A DNA stretch of 64,000 nt from Draconibacterium sediminis (GTDB lineage: Bacteria > Bacteroidota > Bacteroidia > Bacteroidales > Prolixibacteraceae). The translations under genes were made by a program, and so were the position numbers. Below the pieces are notes generated by a model. It made no database searches and was not told the origin of the DNA. It saw only the letters and a list, made by a program, of their open reading frames with translations. Shown in pieces: positions 52,649 to 61,871 of the stretch. The stretch is taken from assembly GCF_000949475.1 (NCBI RefSeq), contig NZ_JRHC01000003.1, forward strand, positions 1-64,000, in the 5' to 3' direction. Each line of letters starts with the position of its first letter. Within the stretch, counting starts at the first letter, position 1.

Positions 52649-53680
52649 ATGGGCAACAACAAAAAGCAAATCGGTTTTTTTGAAAAATATCTGAGTCTGT
52701 GGGTGGCAATTTGTATTGCTGTGGGAATTGGCATCGGGCACTTTGCCGGAGACAGCATCCAGGTATTGAGCAACATGGAGATTTACAAGGTGAACATTCC
52801 GGTTGCTATTTTAATCTGGATGATGATTTATCCCATGATGCTTCAGGTTGATTTTTCGAGCATAAAAAACGTTGGGAAGCGCCCCAAAGGTTTAATTCTC
52901 ACCCTAGTTGTAAACTGGCTAATTAAACCTTTTACCATGGCATTTTTTGCCTGGATCTTTTTCTCAAAACTTTATTCGGCTTTTATTTCGCCTGAGCAGG
53001 CCGGAGAGTACATTGCCGGAGCAATTCTGTTGGGAGCCGCACCGTGTACAGCAATGGTATTTGTGTGGAGCTATTTAACCAACGGAGACCCGAACTACAC
53101 GCTGGTGCAGGTTTCGGTTAACGACCTGATTATTTTGGTGGCTTTTATCCCGATTGTGGGATTCCTTTTGGGAATAACAAATATCACCATTCCTTACGAC
53201 ACGCTGGTTGCCAGTATCGTTGTTTTTGTGGTAGTACCGCTTTTGGCGGGTTACATAACCCACAAACTGCTGGTGAAACAAAAAGGCGAAGATTGGTTTA
53301 AAAACGTTTTCCTTCCGAAGTTTAAACCGGTGTCGATAATTGCCTTATTGCTTACGCTGGTTTTGTTGTTCGCATTCCAAGGGGATATTATCGTTAAAAA
53401 TCCACTGATTATTGTGCTGGTTGCCATTCCGCTGGTTATTCAAACCTACTTTATCTTTTTTATTGCCTGGTTTGGCGGCCGGAAATTAAAATTGCCACAC
53501 GCCGTTTGTTCTCCGGCAGCGATGATCGGCGCCAGCAACTTTTTCGAGCTGGCAGTGGCCGTAGCAATTGCGTTGTTCGGCTTACAATCGCCGGCAGCAA
53601 TGGTTACTGTGGTAGGTGTTTTGGTCGAAGTGCCGGTAATGTTATCGCTGGTGCGACTGGCCAATAAATGGAAATACTAA
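52649..53680 (+). CDS. acr3: Arsenite efflux transporter Acr3
   Basis: 343 residues from ATG 52649 (a TTG 12 bases upstream is the alternative). Ten hydrophobic helices; Acr3 signatures are [13 protein letters not shown] (the conserved Cys in helix 4) and [17 protein letters not shown]. It extrudes As(OH)3 using the proton gradient. Follows arsC by 35 bases; terminator after. Confidence 0.95.
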   Translation: MGNNKKQIGFFEKYLSLWVAICIAVGIGIGHFAGDSIQVLSNMEIYKVNIPVAILIWMMIYPMMLQVDFSSIKNVGKRPKGLILTLVVNWLIKPFTMAFFAWIFFSKLYSAFISPEQAGEYIAGAILLGAAPCTAMVFVWSYLTNGDPNYTLVQVSVNDLIILVAFIPIVGFLLGITNITIPYDTLVASIVVFVVVPLLAGYITHKLLVKQKGEDWFKNVFLPKFKPVSIIALLLTLVLLFAFQGDIIVKNPLIIVLVAIPLVIQTYFIFFIAWFGGRKLKLPHAVCSPAAMIGASNFFELAVAVAIALFGLQSPAAMVTVVGVLVEVPVMLSLVRLANKWKY

Positions 53681-53707
53681 TTCCTCTAAAATCGTTTTAA
53701 GATGAAG

Positions 53708-53755
53708 AACAGGTAACAGGTAGCTACAGCGCTAAATGTTACCTGTTTTTTGTTT
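53708..53755 (+). terminator. Terminator after acr3
   Basis: Perfect 11-bp stem AACAGGTAACA/TGTTACCTGTT with an 18-nt loop, then a T-run. Separates the nitroreductase from the arsenic transcript. Confidence 0.85.
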
Positions 53756-53801
53756 TAGGCCTTTCGCGAAAACGTATAAAGTGTGTTCTCAGGGCAACTG
53801 C

Positions 53802-53809
53802 TATCTTTG
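53802..53809 (+). promoter_or_regulatory. -7 promoter box (TATCTTTG) for the nitroreductase
   Basis: Exact TAnnTTTG, 24 bases before the ATG. Confidence 0.55.
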
Positions 53810-53832
53810 TACCACCAAAAAGAAAAACCAAA

Positions 53833-54663
53833 ATGATCGATTTTAAAATAGATAGGCAGAAATGCACCCAATGCGGTTTGTGTGCCGCCGATTGCCCAAC
53901 ACTGGTCATCAACCCAAAAAGCGAATACCCGGAAATTAAAGAAGGTAAAGAAGCACAGTGTATAAAATGTCAGCACTGTTTGGCTATCTGTCCAACGGCA
54001 GCGCTTTCAATCTGGGGGAAGAAGCCGGAAGACAGCATTTCGGTTAAAAAGAATGTTGTAGAACCGGATAAACTGGCGCAGTTAATCAAAACTCGTCGTT
54101 CAATTCGCAAGTTTAAAACTGAAGCGATAGCGCCGGAACTCATTCACGAATTGCTGGCAACGGCAGCTTATGCTCCAACAGGGCATAATAAAAATGAAGT
54201 GTTGTTTTCGGTAACCGAAACAAAAAGTGAGTTAAGCAAATTGCGCAATGCAGTTTATAACGCAATTAAAGAAGCCAATGCCGCAGGAAAAATTCCTGAA
54301 CGAATGGCGTTTTTAAACGATCTGCAGCGCTTGTGGGAAAGCAAACAAATCGACGTTCTTTTTCGCGATGCACCACATGTGCTAATTACTTCGGCTCCCA
54401 AAAATGTTGCGTCGCCCGATGCTGATTGTCATATTGCACTTAGCTATTTCGAGTTGCTTGCCAACAGCTATGAAATAGGAACTTTATGGAATGGTTTTAT
54501 AAAAATGGTAATGAAAGTTCTTGCTCCGGAATTGGGAAGCCAGATTGGTATTCCGGAAGACCATGAACTGGGCTATGTGTTGCTTTTCGGAAAACCGGCC
54601 GTAAAATATGCCCGCTCTGTTCAAAGCGAAGGACTGCATTTGAACCGCATTAAACTGGATTAA
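53833..54663 (+). CDS. Ferredoxin-nitroreductase fusion
   Basis: A 276-residue protein. Residues about 8-65 carry two [4Fe-4S] motifs (CTQCGLCAADCP; CIKCQHCLAICP), and the rest is a nitroreductase flavin fold (IKTRRSIRKFKTEAI; AAYAPTGHNKNEVLF). The cluster domain would feed electrons to the FMN to reduce nitro or related compounds. Separate promoter, but the location beside an ArsEFG-type region makes nitro-aromatic arsenicals a possible substrate (inference). Confidence 0.92.
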   Translation: MIDFKIDRQKCTQCGLCAADCPTLVINPKSEYPEIKEGKEAQCIKCQHCLAICPTAALSIWGKKPEDSISVKKNVVEPDKLAQLIKTRRSIRKFKTEAIAPELIHELLATAAYAPTGHNKNEVLFSVTETKSELSKLRNAVYNAIKEANAAGKIPERMAFLNDLQRLWESKQIDVLFRDAPHVLITSAPKNVASPDADCHIALSYFELLANSYEIGTLWNGFIKMVMKVLAPELGSQIGIPEDHELGYVLLFGKPAVKYARSVQSEGLHLNRIKLD

Positions 54664-54710
54664 AACCAGAAATTGCCGGAGGTATAAAGTTCATCTTTTA
54701 AATAAGTGCT

Positions 54711-54718
54711 TATATTTG
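54711..54718 (+). promoter_or_regulatory. -7 promoter box (TATATTTG) for fabF
   Basis: Exact TAnnTTTG, about 97 bases before the ATG at 54815, giving a moderately long leader. Confidence 0.5.
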
Positions 54719-54814
54719 CTTGAGAATCATAACAGCTGATAGTGTTGTTGTGAATAAATCGAAAACTAAATCATAACCAGCTTGGCATATCCCGAACAGG
54801 GGTGCCGTTTTATT

Positions 54815-56065
54815 ATGGAAAAACGACGAGTTGTAATCACCGGGCTTGGAGCACTTACGCCTATCGGAAATAATATAAACGAATTTTGGGAGAATGCGGT
54901 GGCCGGAACCAGCGGTGCAGTGCCTATTTCCAAATTCGATACATCCAATTTTAAAACCAAATTTGCCTGCGAAATTAAAGGCTTCAATGTAAACGAGAAC
55001 CTCGAACGATCGGATATAAAATGTACCGACCTGTTTTCGCAATATGCATTGGTAACTACCGGCGAAGCTTTGCTGGATAGTGGTTTGGATCTGGCAAGCA
55101 TCGATCCGTACGACATTGGCGTGATTTGGGGATCGGGCCAGGGCGGCATGGATTATTACGAAAAAGAAGTAAAAGTTTATGCCAAAACCGGCGTGCCTCG
55201 TTTTAGCCCGATGTTGGGGCCCAAAATGCTTATAAATATGGGAGCAGGAATGATCTCATTAAAGTATGGTTTGAAAGGAATGAGCTACACCACATCGTCG
55301 GCTTGTGCCACTTCGAATACGGCCATTATGGATGCCTACACCTACATTAAACTCGGAAAGGCAAAAGTTTTTGTTACCGGTGGATCGGAAGCCGGAATTA
55401 TCGAAATGGGAATCGGTGGTTTTAACGCCATGCGTGCCCTGTCTGTAAACAACGAGCACCCGGAACAGGCATCACGGCCTTTTGATGTAAACCGCGATGG
55501 TTTTGTGATGGGAGAGGGCGCCGGAACATTGATTCTGGAAGACTACGAACATGCCAAAAAACGTGGCGCTAAAATATATGCCGAAATTGTAGGCGCTGCC
55601 ATGACATCGGATGCCTACCATGTGGCAGCATCGCACCCCGATGGCGAAGGCGCATCAAAAGCCATGGAGTTTGCCTTAAAAGAAGCCGGAGTAAAACCCG
55701 AAGAGGTGGATTACCTGAATGCCCATGCTACTTCAACACCCATTGGCGATATCAGCGAAATAAATGCCGTACGACGCTTGTTTGGCGAAAATCCGCAGAA
55801 CCTAAAAATCGGTTCATCAAAATCGATGACGGGGCATTTGCTGGGGGCTGCCGGAGCAGTGGAATCTATCCTATGCATTAAAGCTATCGAAAAGGGGATA
55901 ATCACTCCTACAATAAACACCACAGAGATTGATCCGGTAATTCCGAAAACGATAAATATAATTACCGGAGAAAGTGTACAAGCCAACGTTGACATTGCTA
56001 TTACCAACAGCTTTGGTTTTGGTGGGCACAACGCTACTTTGGTTTTTAAGAAGTGGGTGGAGTAG
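54815..56065 (+). CDS. fabF: 3-oxoacyl-ACP synthase II (FabF-type KAS)
   Basis: 416 residues from ATG 54815; an upstream TTG at 54782 adds 11 residues not typical of FabF. Starts RRVVITGLGALTPIG. Active-site Cys in TTSSACATSNTAI, His residues in NAHATSTPIGD and SMTGHLLGAAGAVE. Elongates acyl-ACP with malonyl-ACP in fatty-acid synthesis. A second, pathway-specific KAS cannot be excluded as no other fab genes are adjacent. Confidence 0.93.
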   Translation: MEKRRVVITGLGALTPIGNNINEFWENAVAGTSGAVPISKFDTSNFKTKFACEIKGFNVNENLERSDIKCTDLFSQYALVTTGEALLDSGLDLASIDPYDIGVIWGSGQGGMDYYEKEVKVYAKTGVPRFSPMLGPKMLINMGAGMISLKYGLKGMSYTTSSACATSNTAIMDAYTYIKLGKAKVFVTGGSEAGIIEMGIGGFNAMRALSVNNEHPEQASRPFDVNRDGFVMGEGAGTLILEDYEHAKKRGAKIYAEIVGAAMTSDAYHVAASHPDGEGASKAMEFALKEAGVKPEEVDYLNAHATSTPIGDISEINAVRRLFGENPQNLKIGSSKSMTGHLLGAAGAVESILCIKAIEKGIITPTINTTEIDPVIPKTINIITGESVQANVDIAITNSFGFGGHNATLVFKKWVE

Positions 56066-56070
56066 GTTGC

Positions 56071-56120
56071 ACGCAGATTTCGCAGATAAATAAAAAATAA
56101 TCGGCGTTATCAGCGAGAAA
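56071..56120. repeat. Intergenic repeat, family B
   Basis: Begins ACGCAGATTTCGCAGATAAA and ends ATCAGCGAGAAA; on the other strand it reads TTTCTCGCTGATAACGC, related to 20485-20517. Fills the gap between the convergent fabF and FemAB-type genes. Confidence 0.5.
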
Positions 56121-57224
56121 CTATTTCTGCGCCTCCTGTAAACGAAAAATATCATACTGTTTCTGGTCGTATGGATAATCCCAGCATCCCATTCGGTGGT
56201 AGAGATCGCCGCCAAAGCCTTTTTTGTAAATATGCACGCCGTGCAAAGGGTGACTGCTGTCTAAGTTAGGTGCCGAGCCAAACATATCGTATTCGGTGCA
56301 TCCCCATTCTTTCGAGATTCGTATCGACTCCCACTGTAGCGCATAACTGGCCATTAAATTGTCTTTATCCGACGAAGAGGCGCCATACAGATAGGTTCCG
56401 CGTTTTCGCGATAGAACCAAAAACATCGACGACAGAAAACGCCCGTCAATATCGGCCATAAGCATTTTTACGGTTACGCCGTTTTTGCTGTTGTCCTGGT
56501 TTCTCAGAATAGACGAAAAGTAGTCCTGGCTTTGCAAAGCCATATTATGACGCATGGCTGTATCGAAGTATAATTTATACCATTCGCCAATTTGCTCCAG
56601 CCCGTATTCGCGCACCCGTATTCCTTTTTTGGTGGCTTTGCGTACGTTGTAGCGGGTATTGTAGCGCATGTTGTACATCAATTCCTGCTCGTTTAAGGTA
56701 AGGTCGAGAAAGAAGGTATTTTTTGGCAGGTTATCCTCGATACTCTTTTTTACATTCCCGGTGACGGTATTAAAATTTACGCGGTATTCCTGCGTATGGG
56801 CGGGTGGCGGCCCAATCCAGTTCCCCTGCTCATCAAAATAATCATCTTCGGCGGCCCACTGGTTTTCCCAGGTCAGATCGTAACGAATAAAAATACAGTT
56901 GGCAGGCAGGTGCGGTCGTATCGATTCGGATAACTGCTCTAAAAGCAGCCCCTGGTTTTCGAAAGTGGGCTCCATTTTCGGGCCGTACGGAACATAGGCA
57001 AAACAAGCGTTAGGATTTACATACTTGATCAGTACCAGTAAATCTTCCCCTTTTTTCTCGAGCGAATTGGCGCTTGTAACCAGTAAATCGCGCGAAATGG
57101 TAAGTTCAAAACCTTTCGGAATAAAACCCTGGTTGCGTTTTATACGGCCCCAAAAAGTGGTTTGCGGTAATACGTTTGTGGTCTGTAGTTCTTCGATGTC
57201 TTTTTTCGCCAGTTCGCAAATCAT
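56121..57224 (-). CDS. FemA/FemB-family peptidyltransferase
   Basis: A 367-residue GNAT-fold protein of the FemABX type: tandem acetyltransferase-like domains with YNTRYNVRKATKKGIRV, LYFDTAMRHNMALQSQDYF and the C-terminal SYALQWESIRISKEWGCTEYD (in parts). Fem enzymes add amino acids from aminoacyl-tRNA to lipid II; in Bacteroidota the role (peptidoglycan or lipoprotein modification) is unproven. Alone on the minus strand. Confidence 0.87.
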   Translation of the reverse strand: MICELAKKDIEELQTTNVLPQTTFWGRIKRNQGFIPKGFELTISRDLLVTSANSLEKKGEDLLVLIKYVNPNACFAYVPYGPKMEPTFENQGLLLEQLSESIRPHLPANCIFIRYDLTWENQWAAEDDYFDEQGNWIGPPPAHTQEYRVNFNTVTGNVKKSIEDNLPKNTFFLDLTLNEQELMYNMRYNTRYNVRKATKKGIRVREYGLEQIGEWYKLYFDTAMRHNMALQSQDYFSSILRNQDNSKNGVTVKMLMADIDGRFLSSMFLVLSRKRGTYLYGASSSDKDNLMASYALQWESIRISKEWGCTEYDMFGSAPNLDSSHPLHGVHIYKKGFGGDLYHRMGCWDYPYDQKQYDIFRLQEAQK

Positions 57225-57435
57225 ACTTCGCTAATTATAATTTCTGTTTGGGGCGCGAAACTATACAAATCATTAGCGAATGAAAATTGTGGAGGGGTGA
57301 TTTTAAAGAAGTTAAACTTGAGATAACATGCGGGTTAGGGGAATAAGTGCTCGATAATTTCAAAATTAATCTTATTGTTTTTTAGTTTTTACGCTATCCT
57401 TTTCGTTTTGTATGTGCATTGTTGATGGTTCTTGT

Positions 57436-58038
57436 TTATATGCAGGCATTCTCCATCTTAGTTAAAACCGATTGCTCTAATACTACTATATTTCCCTCAA
57501 TATCAATTTTAATCAGGAATTTATCGATCTGAAGAGGGGTACAGGCACTTGTTAACTTACAAGCATAGATTAAAAATCCATCACCATCTTCTTTTATTCC
57601 AAATTCGATATCGTTATATTCAAAATAATATCCATTTAAATGAGCTATAAAAAGCGCATCTCCTTTACAATCAACCTCCCCTAAGAATTCAATAATCTCC
57701 GAATAAGATGTAAGAAAGTAAGATTCTTCCCCGTTCTTAATGAATATGTTATTGTATGCGCACAAATCACCTTGAGAATAGTATACTCCCTCATTTGTCG
57801 GTGCAAATACTGAATCAGTGTAAGGTTTTGTCCCTTCCGAATATACTATATCATAGCTGTTATTATCAAAACAGACATTATTTCGAATTTCATAATAGTC
57901 ATAATCTGCATGTACCTGGAGAGAGTCATAAATACTTTCCTCAAAAATCGGGACAAATCCTTCATAACTAATATCTCGATCTTTCTCGCAGGCAATAAGA
58001 AATGTTAGAGTTGCTATAAAAATCAATATATTTCTCAT
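57436..58038 (-). CDS. Hypothetical lipoprotein (AT-rich island gene 1)
   Basis: A 200-residue SPII lipoprotein (lipobox LIAC, Cys17). Acidic, with several Cys (CFDNNS, DLCAYN, CKGDAL, ACKLTSACTP) that may form disulphides. No family recognised. Base composition is clearly more AT-rich than the surroundings and codons are skewed to A/T, suggesting acquisition. Confidence 0.68.
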   Translation of the reverse strand: MRNILIFIATLTFLIACEKDRDISYEGFVPIFEESIYDSLQVHADYDYYEIRNNVCFDNNSYDIVYSEGTKPYTDSVFAPTNEGVYYSQGDLCAYNNIFIKNGEESYFLTSYSEIIEFLGEVDCKGDALFIAHLNGYYFEYNDIEFGIKEDGDGFLIYACKLTSACTPLQIDKFLIKIDIEGNIVVLEQSVLTKMENACI

Positions 58039-58143
58039 AGTTTATCTTTTCTTTATGATGTTAATTTAATACAATAGGTTGCGTTTGCATAACCGCCAAT
58101 GTATATGAATGTAACCGTGTGCTATTTTTCTTATTCCAATTTG

Positions 58144-58716
58144 TCAGACTCTGTATTTTTCTAATGTATAATTTAGTAATGCTTTTACATTCCGGGGGCC
58201 TAAGAAATTGAAATACTCAATTTCGAATAGCTCGTTCTTATAGCTAATTCTTCTAATCTCTGATAAACTGCTCAAAAATTCCCAAAAACCTGAATTAAAT
58301 AGCATTCTTTCATTCACTCTTGATTTTGAAATTATTGAGTAACTGTTATCAAAATAGAATGGTGCACAGTGATTATTTAGTTTCAAAAACATTTCAAGTA
58401 ATGTGCTATGCTTTCTTATTCTCCAGTATTGTTCTTTTAGCTTAAGCGGTTCAATTTTTATAATTGTATTCTTTGTTATTACATAGTTATAATGCGGACC
58501 AGCTTTGTTGTTTGAATGTTGGCGTATCGCCTTTATTGTTACCTGTTTCTCCTGAAAACAAAAGACAGTTGTGAATTCTAAAATGGATCCATTGACAATA
58601 CCATCGATTTTCGCTGAATATTGCGTAGCAAATTCTTCCCACGATTTTGCAAGTCTTTCATTATGCTTGTAAAATCTACTATAATGGTCTTTTTCTGTAA
58701 TTGCTCTTTCTATCAT
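58144..58716 (-). CDS. Hypothetical protein (AT-rich island gene 2)
   Basis: About 190 residues from ATG 58716. A longer start at 58776 adds 20 residues that read through sequence resembling the spacers of this array (GTTAACACGTACTTG), so the shorter is preferred. Helical, basic, no signal peptide (ERAITEKDHYSRFYKHNERL). Not recognised. Same strand as all island genes. Confidence 0.6.
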   Translation of the reverse strand: MIERAITEKDHYSRFYKHNERLAKSWEEFATQYSAKIDGIVNGSILEFTTVFCFQEKQVTIKAIRQHSNNKAGPHYNYVITKNTIIKIEPLKLKEQYWRIRKHSTLLEMFLKLNNHCAPFYFDNSYSIISKSRVNERMLFNSGFWEFLSSLSEIRRISYKNELFEIEYFNFLGPRNVKALLNYTLEKYRV

Positions 58717-58806
58717 TTCTGTTTGGTTATTGAGATGGCAGTTAACACGTACTTGAATGTGGCGGATGATAGCCAACCGGATTATACATCCTAATTTTAC
58801 ATTTTC

Positions 58807-59241
58807 TTATCTTTTACTAATACTTGTTTTCTCCTTTAGAATTGCTATTAAACTTGATAATTCTCTTGTGGTAAACCATATAAGTTTCCGAATATTTTTT
58901 CCATTTTTTCTTTTCAGTTCAACCAAATAGAATCTTGACACTACACGGTTTATTTTATAATCATCGATATTATGGAATGCGATTCCATATACATTGTTAA
59001 AGGTTGGGTGCGCTGCCCACTCATAAAAAACTATCATGTCATAATCAATGCGAAGCTTTAAAATTTTGGTAGGTGAAAGAAGAAGAATCACAACTGTAAT
59101 CAAAAGTAATATTGATAAATTATTCTTGATCAAATTCGAATAAAATAAAATGAATAAAGTTCCTATGACCACGATTGTCCAATAAAAAATAGTGAGAATA
59201 TTGCGTAACCGGTTTTTATATTTAATTTGAGGTTCTTCCAT
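58807..59241 (-). CDS. Small two-helix membrane protein (AT-rich island gene 3)
   Basis: A 144-residue protein with two adjacent hydrophobic helices (about 13-34 and 38-58) and a basic C-terminal domain ending FTTRELSSLIAILKEK, like small DUF-type PH-like bacterial membrane proteins. Not assigned. Followed on its 3' side by the gene-2 spacer and preceded by an attC-like site. Confidence 0.65.
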   Translation of the reverse strand: MEEPQIKYKNRLRNILTIFYWTIVVIGTLFILFYSNLIKNNLSILLLITVVILLLSPTKILKLRIDYDMIVFYEWAAHPTFNNVYGIAFHNIDDYKINRVVSRFYLVELKRKNGKNIRKLIWFTTRELSSLIAILKEKTSISKR

Positions 59242-59277
59242 TCTTCTGTAATACTTAATCTCTTTTTAGCTTGTGAC

Positions 59278-59364
59278 TAACGGTCACTTGCAAGTTGTCG
59301 TTGTGGATTCTCGGGACGCAGTTGGCGTACCACCGAATCCCGCCCTGCAATATGTACTGTGTTA
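59278..59364 (-). other. attC-like folded recombination site 1
   Basis: Outer TAAC/GTTA ends, TTGCA/TGCAA arm, and a strong inner hairpin: GGATTC (59305-59310)/GAATCC (59335-59340) around ACGC/GCGT, with unpaired bases between stem blocks. The size and bulged design resemble integron attC sites. It sits between island genes 3 and 4. Confidence 0.45.
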
Positions 59365-59402
59365 ACAGCTGGTTTTTAATATTTTTATATCTCTGTACCG
59401 AC

Positions 59403-60002
59403 TCAACGAATCCAGATTTTATTTGCTTCCTCAATATTTTCTTTGGTTTTAGTAACAAGTCGAATCACGTTTATATTTAGTTTTTCTTTCTCATTTTTAA
59501 TTACTTGAGTCTCAATTTTAAGTATATAGTTTTCATCTATGAGGAACTCATTGTATTCACTTTTTACTACATCGTTGTCAATTATGAAAATTGTAGGTTT
59601 GTGACTTGGTTTTAAATATTTTGATTTTAAATCAGTCAATGAAACTATTTTAGGTTCATATTCTCCTTTCATTTTTATATGAATCTGACCGTAAAAAGTC
59701 TTGTCCTCAACAGTAATTGCCTCTTTTATAACAGTCATGCTGTCAATAAATTGAAGATTTAATGTTTTTAGTATTGATTCGTTAAAGTGTTTGCCGTCAA
59801 TAAAATATGCTGGCTGCCTGTCAGGCTTGTCCGTGTCTAAATTGACTACTTTAAGAGGAGAGTTGATGTCTACTTTCTCACGAGTAGCGGGTTTAATTTT
59901 ACTGTTAATCGACACTTTAGCATTTTTGCTCTTTAGTTCTTTTTCTTGTCCATTTACAGATAAAGTCAAGATACAGATAGTAAAAGTTAAAATTAGTCTC
60001 AT
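59403..60002 (-). CDS. Secreted hypothetical with plug-like segment (AT-rich island gene 4)
   Basis: A 199-residue protein with a signal peptide (RLILTFTICILTLSVNG). Residues about 65-115 (PAYFIDGKHFNESILKTLN and GQIHIKMKG) resemble a TonB-dependent-receptor plug strand pattern but there is no barrel. Role unknown. AT-rich. Its start codon lies about 30 bases from the next attC-like site. Confidence 0.65.
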   Translation of the reverse strand: MRLILTFTICILTLSVNGQEKELKSKNAKVSINSKIKPATREKVDINSPLKVVNLDTDKPDRQPAYFIDGKHFNESILKTLNLQFIDSMTVIKEAITVEDKTFYGQIHIKMKGEYEPKIVSLTDLKSKYLKPSHKPTIFIIDNDVVKSEYNEFLIDENYILKIETQVIKNEKEKLNINVIRLVTKTKENIEEANKIWIR

Positions 60003-60035
60003 TGTCAGTTTATTGTTTGGTTTTCAAACTTGCCA

Positions 60036-60161
60036 TAACGGTAAATTGTATGAGTAGTGGCAGATTGCATGGCACTTTCATGTCAAACCGCTACGCAGTT
60101 TGAGCGGGCTACAAACCTTGATATTCGCTACTTTGCCTGCCATTACTTATACAAAATGTTA
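60036..60161 (-). other. attC-like folded recombination site 2
   Basis: Outer TAAC (60036-60039)/GTTA (60158-60161), then arms TTGTATGAGTAGTGGCAG (60046-60063) and CTGCCATTACTTATACAA (60137-60154), 16 of 18 paired. An inner CCGCT/AGCGG hairpin lies in the loop. It follows the stop codon of island gene 5 by 12 bases, the position expected of an attC in a gene cassette. Confidence 0.5.
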
Positions 60162-60173
60162 GCATGTCGTTTT

Positions 60174-60629
60174 TTAGTTTAAATTCCAAGTTTCATTATC
60201 TTTTTCCAGTCCAATCGTTACCGTTTTGCGTTTATTACCCAAGTCCAGATAATAAATCAAATCTATTTTATCTTTATTTTCATTTACAGAAAATGACACA
60301 CTGTCAATACGAAAGGCTTCAATTTTATCAAAGTCAATCTTTTTCTCAAAATCTGATTTATTTATTTCTATTTCAATATCCTTGTCCATCCCCCAGAATA
60401 CAACTTTGTTCTTTAGATGAAAATTTTTATTGCGTTGAAAAGTGATAGTTGTGTCACACTTAACATGGTTTTTAAAAAGATATTCGACACCATTTATTTT
60501 TTTGAAGTCTGCAAATAATGCTACATCCTCCCCGTACGTCACTTTTGTTGTTGTTTGTGTTGGCGAAAAATTACATGAAGCAATAATTAGACAGATAAGT
60601 GAAATTAGGAATAGGTTTTTTGTGTTCAT
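60174..60629 (-). CDS. Hypothetical lipoprotein (AT-rich island gene 5)
   Basis: A 151-residue SPII lipoprotein (lipobox ASC, Cys19). Beta-rich and lysine-rich, with sequence YLFKNHVKCDTTITFQR. Unknown family. AT-rich codon use as in its island neighbours. Confidence 0.65.
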   Translation of the reverse strand: MNTKNLFLISLICLIIASCNFSPTQTTTKVTYGEDVALFADFKKINGVEYLFKNHVKCDTTITFQRNKNFHLKNKVVFWGMDKDIEIEINKSDFEKKIDFDKIEAFRIDSVSFSVNENKDKIDLIYYLDLGNKRKTVTIGLEKDNETWNLN

Positions 60630-61167
60630 TTGTGTTGATATTTTTTATGTTGATTTTTTTTAGATATCCAGCATTTTATCTTTTTTTTGACGCTATGTAA
60701 TTTGCAATTTTTTCAAATTGCACGCTAACGTACGTGCATATTGCATTGCAACATATATCTTATTAGTTTGCACTGCTGTAATTCTTTAATAATGTTCGTA
60801 TTATCGTCGAAATGCGGGCCGATTTTGGTTTGTCTATTTGCAAGAGTCGGGTTCAATGTATTCGGTAATTTTGGTTTTTTATTGCATTAAATATAATGTT
60901 TTTTATTTGGGTTTGAAAACACCTTGCTCTAATTCCAGAGGTAGTGAAGAGGCGGTAACCGAATAACAATATTGAATTCCGGTGAGTGCATTCGCCGATG
61001 GCTTTGGCTCGGGGTAAGCGAACAGAACAATAAAAAAGTACTTAACGGAATCGGATTCCTCGTCAGCTCTGCTGCGAGGAGTTTCAATTTTCAACAAGCA
61101 GACGTTAGGGTGCTGCCAGTTGTTGACAAAAGAGGCGAGGGGGAGAGCAATAAAACAAAACAGGTAG
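60630..61167. other. 538-base gap with hairpins
   Basis: Contains GCAATTT/AAATTGC (60704-60721) and a strong hairpin TCCTCG-t-CAGC-tct-GCTG-CGAGGA (61058-61080). A 98-codon minus frame at 60903-61199 overlaps the cobalamin gene and looks non-coding. GC content rises after about 60940, marking the island edge. Confidence 0.5.
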
Positions 61168-61683
61168 TTAAAACTCAATACCCTTGCGCGCCGGCACATC
61201 TTTTTTGTAGTAATGTTTTACTTCTTTCATTTCGGTAACCAGGTCGGCCAGTTCAATTATTTCGTCGGGGGCATAACGGCCTGTAAGCACCAGTTCCAGG
61301 TTGGCGGGTTTGGTGGTAATCAACTGCCTTACCGCTTCAACAGAAATGAGTTTGTAGTGCAGCGCAATAAAAATTTCATCCAGAATAATTAAATCGTAAC
61401 GTTCCGATTTTACCATCTCGTTAATCTCATACAAACCTTGTAGTGCCGTTTCAATATCGGAATCGTTGGGCTTCTTTTTAATAAAATATCCGTTGCCGTA
61501 TTGTTTTACTTCGGTTTGCGGCAGGTAGTTTTGTACTGCCTTTATTTCGGAGTAGGTTTTTCCTTTTATAAACTGGGCGATAAACACTTTTTTATCTGCT
61601 CCTGAGGCCCGCAAAGCCAGTCCAAAAGCTGCTGTTGTTTTTCCTTTGCCGTTTCCGGTGTATATGTGTACGTAGCCTTTCAT
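61168..61683 (-). CDS. cobO: Cob(I)alamin adenosyltransferase, CobA/BtuR type
   Basis: 171 residues from ATG 61683 (an upstream start at 61815 adds an unlikely 44-residue leader). Begins with the P-loop VHIYTGNGKGKTTAAFG; RYDLIILDEIFIAL gives the Walker B-like segment and VLTGRYAPDEIIELADLVTE the C-terminal signature, quoted in part. Transfers the adenosyl group of ATP to cobalamin or cobyrinate precursors. No other cobalamin genes are adjacent. Confidence 0.92.
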   Translation of the reverse strand: MKGYVHIYTGNGKGKTTAAFGLALRASGADKKVFIAQFIKGKTYSEIKAVQNYLPQTEVKQYGNGYFIKKKPNDSDIETALQGLYEINEMVKSERYDLIILDEIFIALHYKLISVEAVRQLITTKPANLELVLTGRYAPDEIIELADLVTEMKEVKHYYKKDVPARKGIEF

Positions 61684-61871
61684 GCTGAAATTTGGTTTTT
61701 GCAAAAGTAGTTTCTTTCGTAAGCTTTTAAAAATAATTGTGGTTGCTGTGCATAAATTAGAGTTGCTAAATGGGGAAAAGAACAGAATTAGCTTTACCCT
61801 TTTGTCTGTCAACATTTTCTCTTAAAAAAGAAAAAAGCCATGATGTAAAGTTTGAATGTAGCTTGTAACCG

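Noticed and set aside
58072-58130. attC-like site between island genes 1 and 2
   Set aside because: The ACCG motifs are direct, not inverted, repeats; no stable fold seen.
60704-60770. Third attC-like site upstream of island gene 5
   Set aside because: CTAA/TTAG and GTGCA/TGCAC occur in the wrong order to pair as nested arms.
60903-61199. 98-codon minus-strand ORF upstream of the cobalamin gene
   Set aside because: Overlaps the 3' end of the adenosyltransferase and runs through a strong hairpin; composition not protein-like.
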